Positions 55,901 to 61,268 of a DNA stretch of 64,000 nt are shown here, one piece after another. The stretch is from Alentia gelatinosa. Lineage: Eukaryota; Annelida; Polychaeta; Phyllodocida; Polynoidae. A program made the translations under genes and the position numbers. The first letter of the stretch is position 1; every line of letters begins with the position of its first letter. The stretch is taken from contig OX465581.1 of NCBI GenBank assembly GCA_950022655.1, positions 109,909,125 to 109,973,124 on the forward strand, in the 5' to 3' direction. The notes under the pieces were generated by a model that saw only the letters and a program-made list of their open reading frames with translations, had not been told where the DNA came from and did no database searches.

Positions 55901-56048
55901 CAGATTCACCGGGAAGGCCATCCGTGAAACAAAGTGTGGAGACTTTGACGCCGTAGTGGTGGAAGTATCCGGCAGGGGGCATTACACCGGAAGTAATACC
56001 TTCACGTGTGAAGATGACGATGACCTGCGCAATGGCTTCTTTATGTGA
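31812..56048 (+). CDS. L3HYPDH: Trans-L-3-hydroxyproline dehydratase (seven exons, complete)
   Basis: Cytosolic enzyme of the proline racemase fold that dehydrates trans-3-hydroxy-L-proline, from collagen breakdown, to a pyrroline carboxylate. Exons 31812-31966, 36084-36233, 38437-38600, 40077-40229, 42489-42631, 43063-43178 and 55904-56048 join without a phase error into 341 residues, close to the vertebrate length of about 354. Motifs in order: [39 protein letters not shown] with the first catalytic Cys; [55 protein letters not shown]. In the last catalytic loop, Thr replaces the second Cys of racemases, which marks the dehydratase. All introns are GT-AG. Poly(A) signal AATAAA at 56,350-56,355. 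The final intron is 12.7 kb and houses a Ngaro element in the same orientation. Confidence 0.96.
32063..32216 (+). repeat. 150-bp repeat ending GGTCCAGTGGAACACC, copy 1
   Basis: Nearly identical (a few differences) to 63,200-63,352. A diverged reverse-complement fragment is at 43,919-43,995. It contains the hairpin CATCCGATAATAATCGGCGA. It lies 100 bases into L3HYPDH intron 1. Confidence 0.85.
32217..33078. other. L3HYPDH intron 1, no gene seen
   Basis: Contains three CACGTGT-type direct repeats at 32,337-32,381 (each followed by acag or ataa) and, near 32,678-32,720, a short remnant with CACTCTCCAAGCAG and CTGGTGGGAGAGT, which resembles the two ends of the MULE-like element with the interior deleted. 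Confidence 0.5.
33079..33250. repeat. Long-hairpin element, degraded copy 4
   Basis: CAATATAAATTAGTTTCAGATA, GATATCCTCGCATTCGC and GTAGTCCTCGGAGACTACGG correspond to parts of 10,471-10,630; arms are rearranged. Confidence 0.5.
33251..34294. other. L3HYPDH intron 1, continued; no gene seen
   Basis: Includes a G-rich stretch near 33,700-33,775 (GGGGTGGGAGGGGGCGGTGA) and otherwise AT-rich DNA. Confidence 0.4.
34295..34855 (+). repeat. Long-hairpin element copy 3 plus shared flank
   Basis: 34,295-34,450 is the hairpin (ACACAATAATGACTGG left, CCAGTCGTTATTGT right). 34,451-34,855 matches the flank of copy 2 (15,029-15,408), including TTTTAGCATGCAAA and TTCTGATGGTAAATGAGAT. Confidence 0.78.
34930..35172. 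mobile_element. piggyBac-like TTAA-flanked miniature element, copy 2
   Basis: TTAA at 34,926-34,929 and 35,173-35,176; ends CCCTTTCACTA and TAGTTAAAGGG. It carries one TGCCTCAAGGCA palindrome (35,122). As in copy 1, it lies just downstream of a long-hairpin element. Confidence 0.72.
35460..35735 (+). repeat. Dispersed repeat (copy 2, uninterrupted)
   Basis: Empty-site counterpart of 29,335-30,345. Shares GCCAGTGTCTCA, CAATTTACTGGGTACAAGTG and GAACATACCATTTGCTCC. Confidence 0.68.
36084..36233 (+). CDS. L3HYPDH: L3HYPDH exon 2
   Basis: Acceptor atacctcag, donor GTATGTG. Encodes [14 protein letters not shown] through [11 protein letters not shown] and contains the catalytic Cys. 150 nt. Confidence 0.95.
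36272..36495 (+). repeat. TTTATCTCACCCCTG element family, copy 2
   Basis: Reverse complement of 3,570-3,851: CCATAGGCTTAACATTGGG, TTCTCCATGCCCCTAC, CAGGGGTGAGATAAAT and GAAAGCAACTCGTTTTG. It starts about 40 bases after the exon-2 donor. Confidence 0.72.
36496..38098. other. L3HYPDH intron 2, no gene seen
   Basis: AT-rich. A short duplicated phrase ACCTTGGGTCAACA occurs at about 37,109 and 37,144. Nothing else recognised. Confidence 0.4.
38099..38330. mobile_element. GTGGGATTCACACGG inverted-repeat element, copy 1 (232 bp)
   Basis: Inverted ends of about 38 bp: TGGGATTCACACGATGGGAT on the left, ATCCCACCGTGTGAATCCCA on the right. Non-coding. A diverged copy is at 44,707-44,938. Confidence 0.75.
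38437..38600 (+). CDS. L3HYPDH: L3HYPDH exon 3
   Basis: Acceptor tccctcag, donor GTGAGA. Encodes [23 protein letters not shown] and [13 protein letters not shown]. 164 nt. Confidence 0.95.
38601..39030. other. L3HYPDH intron 3, no gene seen
   Basis: AT-rich intronic DNA without recognised elements. Confidence 0.4.
39031..39189. repeat. Hairpin with GGCAAAGCC centre, copy 2 (about 160 bp)
   Basis: Outer pair ATAGAACTGCATCG with GAGTGCAGTTCTGTAT; inner pair TTAGATGGGCCACAATTGTC with GACGATTACGGCCCATTCAA; centre GAGGCAAAGCCGAGT. It has the same centre as 8,795-8,890 and, on the other strand, 39,780-39,875. Confidence 0.72.
39601..39660. other. Remnant similar to the TTTATCTCACCCCTG family edge
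   Basis: TATCCTACCCCTAATATAAA with CCCATAGGCTTAACATTGGG resembles the interior of 36,272-36,400. The following GCATACGGAG/CTCCGTATGCC-type hairpin (39,650-39,715) is separate. Confidence 0.4.
39780..39875. repeat. Hairpin with CGGCTTCGCCTC centre, copy 3
   Basis: CCACCACATTCCACTCCTGA pairs with CCAGTCGTGGAATACGGTGG around a CTCGGCTTCGCCTCATGAAG centre, the reverse complement of the centre seen in copies 1 and 2. Confidence 0.6.
40077..40229 (+). CDS. L3HYPDH: L3HYPDH exon 4
   Basis: Acceptor acatttcag, donor GTAAGA. Encodes [20 protein letters not shown] through VDAATAIS. 153 nt. Confidence 0.95.
40550..41110. repeat. Inverted-repeat-rich block with GCGGATCG motifs
   Basis: GTTGCTCCGCG and GTTGCTCCAGAAAT on the left and GGGAGCAAC on the right are inverted. 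GCGGATCG/CGATCCG occurs about nine times in both orientations across 560 bases. CG content is unlike the AT-rich surroundings. Probably one or two overlapping inverted-repeat elements. Confidence 0.55.
41111..42151. other. L3HYPDH intron 4, no gene seen
   Basis: Short open frames near 41,300-41,570 show no motif. No splice-supported exon is needed by the gene model. Confidence 0.4.
42152..42390 (+). repeat. TTTATCTCACCCCTG element family, copy 3
   Basis: Starts TTTATCTCACCCCTG and its inverted end is CACGGGTGAGATAAA at 42,295. The shared flank continues (GAAAGCAACTCGTTTTGG, ATTCACTCGGCTGT). Same orientation as copy 2. Confidence 0.75.
42489..42631 (+). CDS. L3HYPDH: L3HYPDH exon 5
   Basis: Acceptor atgtctggcag, donor GTAGGA. 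Encodes [19 protein letters not shown] through NVCVFSNRE. 143 nt. A hairpin repeat ends about 100 bases upstream. Confidence 0.94.
43063..43178 (+). CDS. L3HYPDH: L3HYPDH exon 6
   Basis: Acceptor gaccccacag, donor GTAACT. Encodes [20 protein letters not shown] and FESGATGS. The Thr in CPTGSG is the dehydratase-specific residue. 116 nt. Confidence 0.94.
43179..44706. other. Start of the 12.7-kb L3HYPDH intron 6
   Basis: Contains at 43,919-43,995 a diverged reverse-complement piece of the 150-bp repeat (AGGGGGTGTTCCACTGGACC, CTTATCGGATGCCCGAG). Otherwise no gene or repeat is identified. Confidence 0.5.
44707..44938. mobile_element. GTGGGATTCACACGG element, copy 2 (diverged)
   Basis: Shares TGTTTTTCCCCTGCAATTG and AACATTTACCCCTAAAA with 38,099-38,330. 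The termini have several substitutions, so this copy is older. Confidence 0.7.
44939..47914. other. Intron 6, long unique-looking stretch
   Basis: No coding frame, repeat pair or RNA gene that I can support. About 46,400-47,300 is somewhat less AT-rich and lacks the low-complexity feel of its neighbours, but I see no reason to call a gene. Confidence 0.4.
47915..48180. mobile_element. GGGACCTGTTTCACTAG element, copy 2 (266 bp)
   Basis: Ends GGGACCTGTTTCACTAG and CTAGTGAAACGGGTCCC, with CATGTC just inside both. The interior (CATACAGACATCGGGGTTG, CAAGCAAGAATGGACAAAAC) matches 13,965-14,251 closely, so transposition was fairly recent. Confidence 0.8.
48181..49134. other. Intron 6 before the Ngaro element
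   Basis: C-rich stretch at 48,400-48,480, an inverted pair near 48,536-48,600 (TGGCTCCAGTCCCTGCATCC and GGATACAGGGACTGGTACAG), and a fragment with MULE-like end sequence at about 48,650-48,695 (CACTCTCCATACAGATAT, ATATCTGCTGGGAG). No gene. Confidence 0.5.
49135..49319 (+). repeat. Ngaro split repeat A1
   Basis: 185 bp starting GGTTGCCCATGGCC, matching A2 (54,041-54,224) with about two or three differences. It diverges from A2 just after CACCTATTTTTTCTA. Confidence 0.9.
49433..50617 (+). CDS. Ngaro ORF1, Gag-like protein
   Basis: 394 residues from an ATG at 49,433. N-terminal third is acidic and probably coiled-coil ([20 protein letters not shown] with regular 7-residue spacing). The middle is a globular helical region. 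The C-terminus from residue 301 is a Cys/His cluster ([16 protein letters not shown], then [18 protein letters not shown]) of the zinc-binding type seen in Gag proteins of DIRS-order elements. Presumed to form the RNA-packaging particle. Same reading frame as the recombinase ORF. Confidence 0.85.
   Translation: MLTRSAVAASAPAEAETDSEITIRQPAAESDHVDSVSQQGTSASARTRTSRITALEANLGGVRTDVNEVKTDIGEVRTDMTKISRQMDGMMDAIMQISRPTSRRAGSRASSAAEQTRDWAQDQNERLLPTPRALREAYTTEEHLQREFGREAMRHDRTTGKSLLSDLNARRPTAKPYMFMDRDGVYTLHQKLDLRSSLGPLEYISCFVALLNDDRALHPEDKEHMFKHLYQVTVDAQARPWAGVRRWSNYVFDQVESGRMRWSDHGRIQEERVRLAMTSAHTSNNSQNTETGRARGSEAPCRDFNGERGCRHRSDHTEGGIRWLHVCTFCDSVGRKCGHSVHACNRKLTYGHGYDNTAAPPVPTPRRVPQAGYQLQATTRPAAAQSVVHQPQPS
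50737..53553 (+). CDS. Ngaro ORF2, reverse transcriptase-RNase H
   Basis: 938-codon frame. The reverse transcriptase is residues about 150-420, with conserved [33 protein letters not shown] and the catalytic [10 protein letters not shown] (Tyr348), then [16 protein letters not shown]. RNase H is residues about 505-640: [11 protein letters not shown] (first Asp near 508), the Glu in ISELEALN, the Asp in VFCDNLGT, and DALSRAH at the end. After about residue 650 the sequence becomes Pro/Gly/Arg-rich with no domain and overlaps the recombinase ORF for 900 nt. That tail is probably the unconstrained frame. The true start codon is uncertain; 50,737 is the first ATG with context. Confidence 0.88.
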   Translation: MTPSACGRGAGINNNNDGGNTLPEEIPPFPPAAVAPGPVGDDGLSRLPGVSVSAPGRDQESNTPDFKALRDVCETGVHREGVRTDPLAFKQHRRETWPEFTAVGPARHAEIYRTVRDTGIPNALGARVEVPSDLNLPAWEHYLGHVEEAQELLGFLRYGFPLGYLGPESDTRGVANHPSATSHPVQVEKFLGKEAGFTNMMGPFAEPPFSLWCHVSPLMTREKRGTDDRCIITDMTFPRECSVNSFIIKNSVYGLEREHGLPTVDEFVAKLVKAGTSAYMSSIDVSRAYKNFRCDPLDWPLLCFTWEGGHYCDTAMPFGAHASSYHMQCVAEAIVGILSSKGVTAAMYLDDLIILSEDRGKAAVDFRIARDLFSELGLPEARDKAQEPSQTVTWLGIEIDARAMTLSIPTAKLEDIRGHVSAVAKRRTLTKRQLQSVLGRILHVARCIRPARAFVSKLLEALRGMRGFYMNINSEMRQDLDWFVKFARGWNGRALIPRGPPTRRITVDACLSGVGGTDGRFSYSGQVCPVLDPVECISELEALNTIYALHTFITDRDRGSRIEVFCDNLGTVQTLNSGRARNPVLAECARQAWMVQARLQVELVFSHIPGVQNVIADALSRAHLSRTEYDKATSLIHIHELYPIVPCTHASFVPVLRLFCRSGASLTPGEGICEAVRGACPRYARKPAIRSHHLPGVLQPDENGPPGTDREPDHVVPGIRGRPRPLAGHGRQPVIARPGTPPTDGGGRAANRGSPGEACPRGHEEKQALRAKREGPHTNGCVQGGPRCPDGIAPPYGNEGGHAAHFLRGPTAGGGGAAVGSGIRSGSEPHSRGRGPRPPAPHYHHQGGQKSSIRRATESDAPRGRGRYPGVPGRRGSRPSTSGPYGFTAGPVSDTARWDDHHITGYDQRMGPPPTGHRPNCEDIHPPQPQEGRCHSGL
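52652..53686 (+). CDS. Ngaro ORF3, tyrosine recombinase
   Basis: 344 residues in the +1 frame relative to ORF2. An N-terminal SAM-like core-binding domain ([20 protein letters not shown] ...) is followed by a catalytic domain. The conserved set is Arg173 ([10 protein letters not shown]), a Lys in the beta-hairpin region, His289-x-x-Arg292 (HSLRKAAAT), the His/Trp region GGWRSQAHR, and nucleophile Tyr323 (RDYIKV). It integrates the circular DNA copy in place of a DDE integrase. The start may be upstream or non-ATG; the first ATG (52,652) lies inside the end of the RNase H frame. Confidence 0.9.
   Translation: MSCTLSYRVPMPLLYPYSVSSADRALLLLQAKASARQSEARAPGTLANQRSAVTTYLAFCNRMRTDPRAPTVSLITSYLEYVADHAPSPATVANQLSHVRAHLRLTGGDVRPTEDHRVKRALEGMRRNKLYVPNVKAPIPMDVFRAVLDALTGSPLHTAMRAGMLLIFYAALRQGEVAPQSARAFDPARNLTRGDVVLGRRHLTITIKAAKNLQYVGQQKVMRLEAADDIRVCPVDVVRGLLRAAPTASLRDPFLTLPDGTTITSRVMTNEWDRLLQATGQTVKTYTLHSLRKAAATQAFEAGIPELNIQRYGGWRSQAHRDYIKVSDQETVNKSLIESLSFKK
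53737..54040 (+). repeat. Ngaro split repeat B1
   Basis: AT-rich 304 bp from CTATTTCTATTATTTTATT to GGGGTAATG, repeated as B2. It contains an internal duplication of ATTGACAAACACATATCTAT. Confidence 0.88.
54041..54224 (+). repeat. Ngaro split repeat A2
   Basis: Second copy of A1, directly abutting B1. It is followed by 46 bp (CCCACCCACCC, TACTCCTTACACTCG) before B2. Confidence 0.88.
54271..54575 (+). repeat. Ngaro split repeat B2 and right end
   Basis: Matches B1 except for one or two bases (CAATAAGACTC against CAAAAGACTC). Ends GGGGTAATG before host TCGAGC. Confidence 0.88.
54576..55041. other. Host intron right of the Ngaro element
   Basis: AT-rich; no gene or repeat identified. Confidence 0.4.
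55042..55150 (-). mobile_element. LINE 3' tail fragment
   Basis: On the minus strand: a 3' UTR piece sharing GCTCCAGGGCC/GGCCCTGGAGC and CCAGAATAAA with the LINE at 22,458, then a short A tail at 55,048-55,053. No coding remnant upstream. Confidence 0.6.
55151..55903. other. End of intron 6, no gene seen
   Basis: A short frame at 55,365-55,736 has no recognisable feature. The branch/acceptor region leads to exon 7. Confidence 0.4.
55904..56048 (+). CDS. L3HYPDH: L3HYPDH exon 7 and stop
   Basis: Acceptor ctgcttgtcag. Encodes [20 protein letters not shown], then [20 protein letters not shown] and LRNGFFM, then TGA. The phase fits exon 6 across the 12.7-kb intron. Confidence 0.94.
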
Positions 56049-56349
56049 GGTGTACTCAGGTTTGGCCAAACCCAGAAGCGCCTCCAACAGACAATTCTAC
56101 CTCTTAGTGCAGTGGGAAGTAACTCAAGGGGCAATGGCTGAAGGTTCCATCAGCTAATCATACATATTGAAGGATGTCATGGAAATGGGAAATTCCAGTA
56201 TAGTGTTAATTATGTATAATATATACTGCTTTCAGGGTTGCTGTTTAGAGTGTGATAGACGCTTTTATGGATGATATCCTGGTTTTAAGTACTTACCTCT
56301 TAATGGACGTCTAGTATACAGATAGTTGATATTTGTGTTTGTTTGATTT

Positions 56350-56355
56350 AATAAA
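56350..56355 (+). terminator. Poly(A) signal of L3HYPDH
   Basis: AATAAA 300 bases after the stop codon, followed by the GT-rich TTTGGTGTGACAATGTTTG about 20 bases on. Confidence 0.7.
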
Positions 56356-56695
56356 GAAAGGAAAGACATCTACATTTGGTGTGACAATGTTTGAGATTTC
56401 AACGAAAACGTGACGTGCCCCAATATCAAGAATTTACTTCTTACTCTATCTTAATCAAAAGGGAGCTGATGAATATTACGCCCAAAGTGCAATAAAAATA
56501 AATTTGTATTCCCATCGTGAGTCGGCTGGTCGCACCGTCTTAAGGATAAGTATAATATATAGTATAATTTCTTCATTCATTGTATCTGGTTGATTTAGGC
56601 TCAAATATATATATGACTTCTGCTTATTCAAAGCGTAATTCAAATGTCGAACTAGAATACAGGTTTTCCTTATGAGAACTACGGACATATTATAT

Positions 56696-56825
56696 AAAAA
56701 CATAGTTATGACGCCTATACGATGATACTTATTCGAGGTGTATGACAGAATTTGTTCCGAACTCGTTCGAATGTTATACACCGAGAATAAGTATCATCGT
56801 ATTGGCGTCATCACTATGTTTTTTT
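56696..56825. repeat. 130-bp hairpin (AAAACATAGTTATGACGCC)
   Basis: Arms AAAAACATAGT-ATGACGCC and GGCGTCATCACTATGTTTTT, then ACGATGATACTTATTC paired with GAATAAGTATCATCGT, with few mismatches. Single copy in the window. Confidence 0.75.
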
Positions 56826-56925
56826 ATTATTATATACCTTATTTTGGTTAGAATCCTCCGAAATCGACTCTGTTGACACTGCCACTGTCCATCAGCGCGG
56901 CAAGTACTTATATAGAACGTCCTGA

Positions 56926-57046
56926 CCATGCTGTACAATTCACAGAACGAGATGGTAATTTACAGTTTGTACGGACCGAGGCATTTATGCCGAGTTCCGT
57001 ACAAACGGTAAATTATCATCGAGTTCTGTGAATTGTACAAGCATGG
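56926..57046. repeat. 121-bp hairpin (CCATGCTTGTACAATTCACAG type), intact copy
   Basis: Arms begin CCATGCTGTACAATTCACAG and end with its near-complement ending GCATGG. The centre is GAGGCATTTATGCCGAG. A decayed copy is at 2,366-2,457. Confidence 0.78.
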
Positions 57047-57060
57047 TTGGATGTTATATA

Positions 57061-57247
57061 TTTACTATATACCCGAAATTAAAAAAAAAAATCAATTTCA
57101 TTTGACTTAACAAACAATTTTTTAATAAATGTGTATGGCAAGGTGGTCCGTATTTTAGTGTACGGACCGGCGGTCCGTACAGTATTTTTACGTCATATGC
57201 CGAAACGGTGCATATTTACAGTATATACGGCATGGGTATATAGTAAA
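57061..57247 (+). mobile_element. Miniature element TTTACTATATACCC, copy (187 bp)
   Basis: Perfect 14-bp ends TTTACTATATACCC and GGGTATATAGTAAA. Internal hairpin GGACCGGCGGTCC. It sits 14 bases from the preceding hairpin, and at 2.4-2.9 kb relatives of both families also lie next to each other. Confidence 0.78.
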
Positions 57248-57481
57248 TCACCATACCTGCGCGAGTTAAGTTTGCTCTCCGAACAGATCTTTGGTTTGAA
57301 CCGATAGCGTGAAGGAACTTGGACTCTGCTTGGAGAATGTGAAGTTACCCGGATTCACTTTTTACGTCACTAATCGTATCACTACTGAATGTTTATTTGA
57401 TTAAACGGAACAGAATATCGTGTTCGGAGAGTGAGGTTAACGTTTTCCAGTTACCATGGTGCCTTGGTTCGTAGTTCCTGA

Positions 57482-57893
57482 ATTCGCATGTTGCAATGCG
57501 TCTGACACGCGCAACAGAACGATTTATCAAGTGTATTGACCAAATATCGAAGCAACTAACGTGTAGCTTTAACCTGAGACCGTTTAAATGGCTGAAACAT
57601 GCGAGATCGAACGTTAAAAACAATCGCCTTGAAGTTACGCCGACTTGACAGTGCGGCCGCCGATGGCGTCATCGTCGGGTTCCCAGGGCGTAAGGGAAAC
57701 CCCGATAATGACGTCACCCATATATGGTCGTCTTTGTTGACGCCCGCTCGGCAAGGGTCTGTGTTGTGATTGATCGAATACACGCATTTAAGCTATTTAA
57801 ACGGTATTGCGTGCAAGCTGCACGTTATCCACCTCAATATTTGGTCAATACTCGTTGCGTTGCACGTGTAAGACGCATTTGAACACGCGAAGT
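57482..57893. repeat. Foldback element with about 105-bp arms
   Basis: Left arm 57,482-57,594 (GCAATGCGTCTGACACG, GTATTGACCAAATAT, ACCGTTTAAATGGCT) pairs with right arm 57,790-57,893. The loop includes a second hairpin, 57,661-57,717 (GATGGCGTCATCGTCGGG against CCCGATAATGACGTCACC). GC and CpG are higher than in the flanks. Confidence 0.7.
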
Positions 57894-57971
57894 GAAGGGA
57901 TCCACCATTTGCAATTTTTCTGCCAAGGTTCATGTTGTCGACCTCTCGGCCAATCAGATTGCGTTATTTTT

Positions 57972-58055
57972 CAAAGCGTGCTATATGACGTTCAAAGCGC
58001 GCAATATGTACGTCAAAGCGTGCAATATGTACGTCAAAGCGCGCAATATGTATTT
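57972..58055 (+). repeat. Four 21-bp tandem units (CAAAGCGYGCAATATGTACGT)
   Basis: Units at 57,972, 57,993, 58,014 and 58,035. The first and last are diverged and the middle two differ only at C/T. A lone related piece, CGTGCAATATGTAC, is at 58,079. Confidence 0.85.
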
Positions 58056-58299
58056 CAGTACAAAGGTACACGGTGTATCGTGCAATATGTACAGACTTAC
58101 TGTACCCCTAAGAACAGTAAGTATTTACACTGAGTTGGTGCATAGGTATATAATAATACAGTATTTGATGTGATGATGCATGTATTTTGTGGTGATATTT
58201 AAGCCGAACTGTATGGATATCCCTTGTGAGAAGCGAGTACTTAAAGATTTGTAGTGTAATTAAACAAATTATAACTATCTACACAGAAGCTAATTTACA

Positions 58300-59260
58300 T
58301 AGTAATTGGTAGAACCTTGGGGTCCACTCTTCCAAGTGACAGGCAGACATAACTTATGTTTTATCTTAACAAATTCCATGCTTATAGTGCTCCAACAGGA
58401 AACGGAACCGGTATCATTTCGTGCTACGCCCATGGCTTTCCATCGATCAGGACTGCATGAGTTTTATCATTTGTATCAAGGTGATAAATATCAGCGCAGA
58501 ATTACCAAAAAAAACACCGCGCGGGTGCGTGTGACCTCATTCCCCAGTGCGCATGAGCTGTGCTCGCGACGCCTAGCCACTTCCGGGTCACGGGACGCTG
58601 CCGGCGCAGTCTAATTAGCGTTCCGGGAGGAGGCTTCTTTTGGTGAGAGTTTTAGCAGGCAGTTCAATCCGGATCTGGCCGGCTCTAATCGGTTTGGTCT
58701 AGTACACTGTGACACTGGGTGCTGCTGATTGGATCTCTTTTCTGCCCTTTGATTTGAGCATGCTTGAGTCTGAGACTCCGGAAGAGCAGGCCTTTTTTCT
58801 AAAGTTTTTACTGATATCCACCAAAGTAAATCGTAATAATTAGAGACCTTCCTGCCTTGATTCATCTGTGAACCATTGACTAGACGTGCATTTTGCCACT
58901 AACATAATCTCTTCTATGGAACGGACCCTTGGGCCCTCATTTGGCAGGCGGGTTCTCGTAACCTTCCTGGTGGTTAGGCGAGTCTTTTAGATTAGCCTCT
59001 CCAGCATTACCCGGCACCCTGTGCTGGGGTACTGTACTTATGGGGAAGATCTTCCAGATCTTTCCGGGAAGTAATTGTTAATAAACATTCCTGTTAATTA
59101 AACTCGTGAGTTTTGTTGTGTGTGAACAGGTTTGTGCAAACTTGCCAAAAACCGAACCGACCTACGTAATAGTGCGTAGGGTGGGATCCTGCCTGGAACT
59201 AGCATTCCGGAAAAGGGGTCTTCCATTCTGCTAGACAGGCGGCGACCACCACATATATAT
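58300..59260. mobile_element. Possible solo LTR or LTR fragment
   Basis: GC-richer block. Near its right side it has AATAAA (59,080), a T/G-rich stretch GAGTTTTGTTGTGTGTG, and GGCGGCGACCACCACA, which could be the end of an LTR followed by a primer-site-like sequence. I see no matching second copy, no polyprotein and no clear target duplication. It could equally be a CpG-rich promoter region. Confidence 0.25.
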
Positions 59261-60449
59261 TAGACTCCACGTTGTCCAATTATTTTACAAATATGAGCCA
59301 AAATGAGGTCGCCATAGTATAATGGGTCTAACTGTGTTTCAGGTGGTGAGTGACCAACTATCGCCACATGTATACATTTTGTACCTGAATCGTATACTAT
59401 CCGGGATCTGTACTCCTGTTCAATAACATGAGGGATTCGACAGGCTTTCGCTGCTTTAGTTATTACTCACTATGGCCTATCAGGAATGCAATATAAAGGT
59501 CAAATATCAACAAGAATCGTGAGGTTGTAGCTTGCATTTGTGCTGCTAAACGTGTATACATATTGCGACAGATTTTAAAAATACCCTGTTGGGCGATGTA
59601 ATAATGTGTTATTGCACATTAATTTAGCAAGACAATAAAGGGTTAATAATCTAGTTGAATATTGAATAACCTTAGACTATGACCCATTGTGTATATATAT
59701 ATATACACGTGCAATGGATGGCTGTGTGTGTGTGGGTGTAATGTATATACATGGTATATACAGTGGACATATATGTTCGCCGTAAAAATGACTCTTCATG
59801 TTCATCCGTCAACCGGACCAATGCATCAAACTCAGGGTGAGTGATAAATGTTCAGTTGAAATATTATCCAACATTCTCATGCTACCATGACATTTCTATC
59901 AATTTACTTCAACCGAATCGCATCTGTGACAGATGGTAGAAATGCTCTAATGAAAGGCAGTACTGTACACATGTGCCTTTCCCAGTTGTTTACAGCCGAA
60001 TTTTATGCCTAATTCTGCTAGGTCTGATGCAACATTGATCGCGTCTGCCGTTAATCTGATGACCTAATCAATCAGCTAGTCAATTAATCAGGTCAATCAG
60101 ACGTCGACCTTGGAGATAAGTGTTGAGTTCGTCATTAAAGTTATGTAATATGGGACCACCATATAGGGTGTGGATATTGCGGACATCATCTAACCACCAT
60201 AGGGTGATATGATAGGAATAGGACACCTCCAGATCCTTTTCAATAAATAATGAGTCTGGTATAATCCTGGTTACAGCGGGACATAGTTATATGAGGTTAT
60301 ATAACAGAGGTTTTACTTTCATTTCACAAACACAGACCTGTATGTTCGTCGATCAGTGTGTACACATATATAGGAATTTTGCTAAACTCCTCTGTCAGTG
60401 TCCGAGTAACAGTAAATCGTCTCCCAGTCCTTAGAACAACACTTCTGGA
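59261..60449. other. Intergenic, no gene seen
   Basis: Contains a short palindromic (TA)n at 59,690-59,710 (TGTGTATATATATATATACAC). No exon supported. Confidence 0.45.
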
Positions 60450-60469
60450 ACACACATTAAATAATCATG

Positions 60470-60475
60470 TTTATT
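60470..60475 (-). terminator. Poly(A) signal for the 61.3-62.6 kb gene
   Basis: AATAAA on the minus strand, followed downstream by GT-rich ATGTGTGTTCCAGAAGTGTTG. This would give an 800-base 3' UTR, and no earlier AATAAA is seen. Confidence 0.5.
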
Positions 60476-61268
60476 GCCACAAAGCAATGTCTTAATCAAA
60501 AAGCACACGTAGCATCAAAAAGTTAAGACTTTTGAATTGGTCGAGAATTAATCTCCTCCGACCAAAAGGAGAATCCCTTTACCTACAACATAACTGTAGG
60601 CCATATTCCCTATATTAGAAAGAGAATTTAAACTACCAAAATACTTCTCGTATGTGATTGATATATGACATTGTTACAATACATCTTTATCTACACAAAG
60701 TATACAAAATACAGTTCACTGAAATTACATCCCCTTGATATAGAATGTCCATGGTGAATCAGTAAAGCCACTTGTGGCGATCACCTTTGACATTAAATCA
60801 GAATGGATAAAAAATATTCTTTTACCGTTATATGGAGATATTTTAACTCTTGATCCTTAGTACAGTAAAATATATACAATAGCATGATGGCATCTTCCCG
60901 GTAACTAGAAAGTTCTATGATGTAAAATGCTGAATTTCAATGAATAATATAAGGTTTTCCATAGGATATTTTTGTTCAGGCTCAATACAAAATGTCTCAA
61001 GAAACGTCACACAATTTCAAATGATTATTTATGTGGTGTGAGATGTCTTCACGGAATGAAATCACGAAGCGGAGCTGAGTAATATCTGTAGCAGAAGACA
61101 AGAAACACCATGAAAACAACTATCTGAAATTGAGTGAAGTTTAGATTTTATCCTACATCGTCACATGTTTTTAACTTCATATGTCACCAGTGGCATATAA
61201 ATATCACATGGCATAACTGTGGCATATAGTCACGCCATATTAAGTCTAAGGAGGGCTAGAATAATATT

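Noticed and set aside
55839..56087. Minus-strand 82-codon frame
   Set aside because: Antisense of L3HYPDH exon 7.
58300..59260. Full LTR retrotransposon
   Set aside because: Only one LTR-like end, with no polyprotein or second copy; kept only as a low-confidence fragment.
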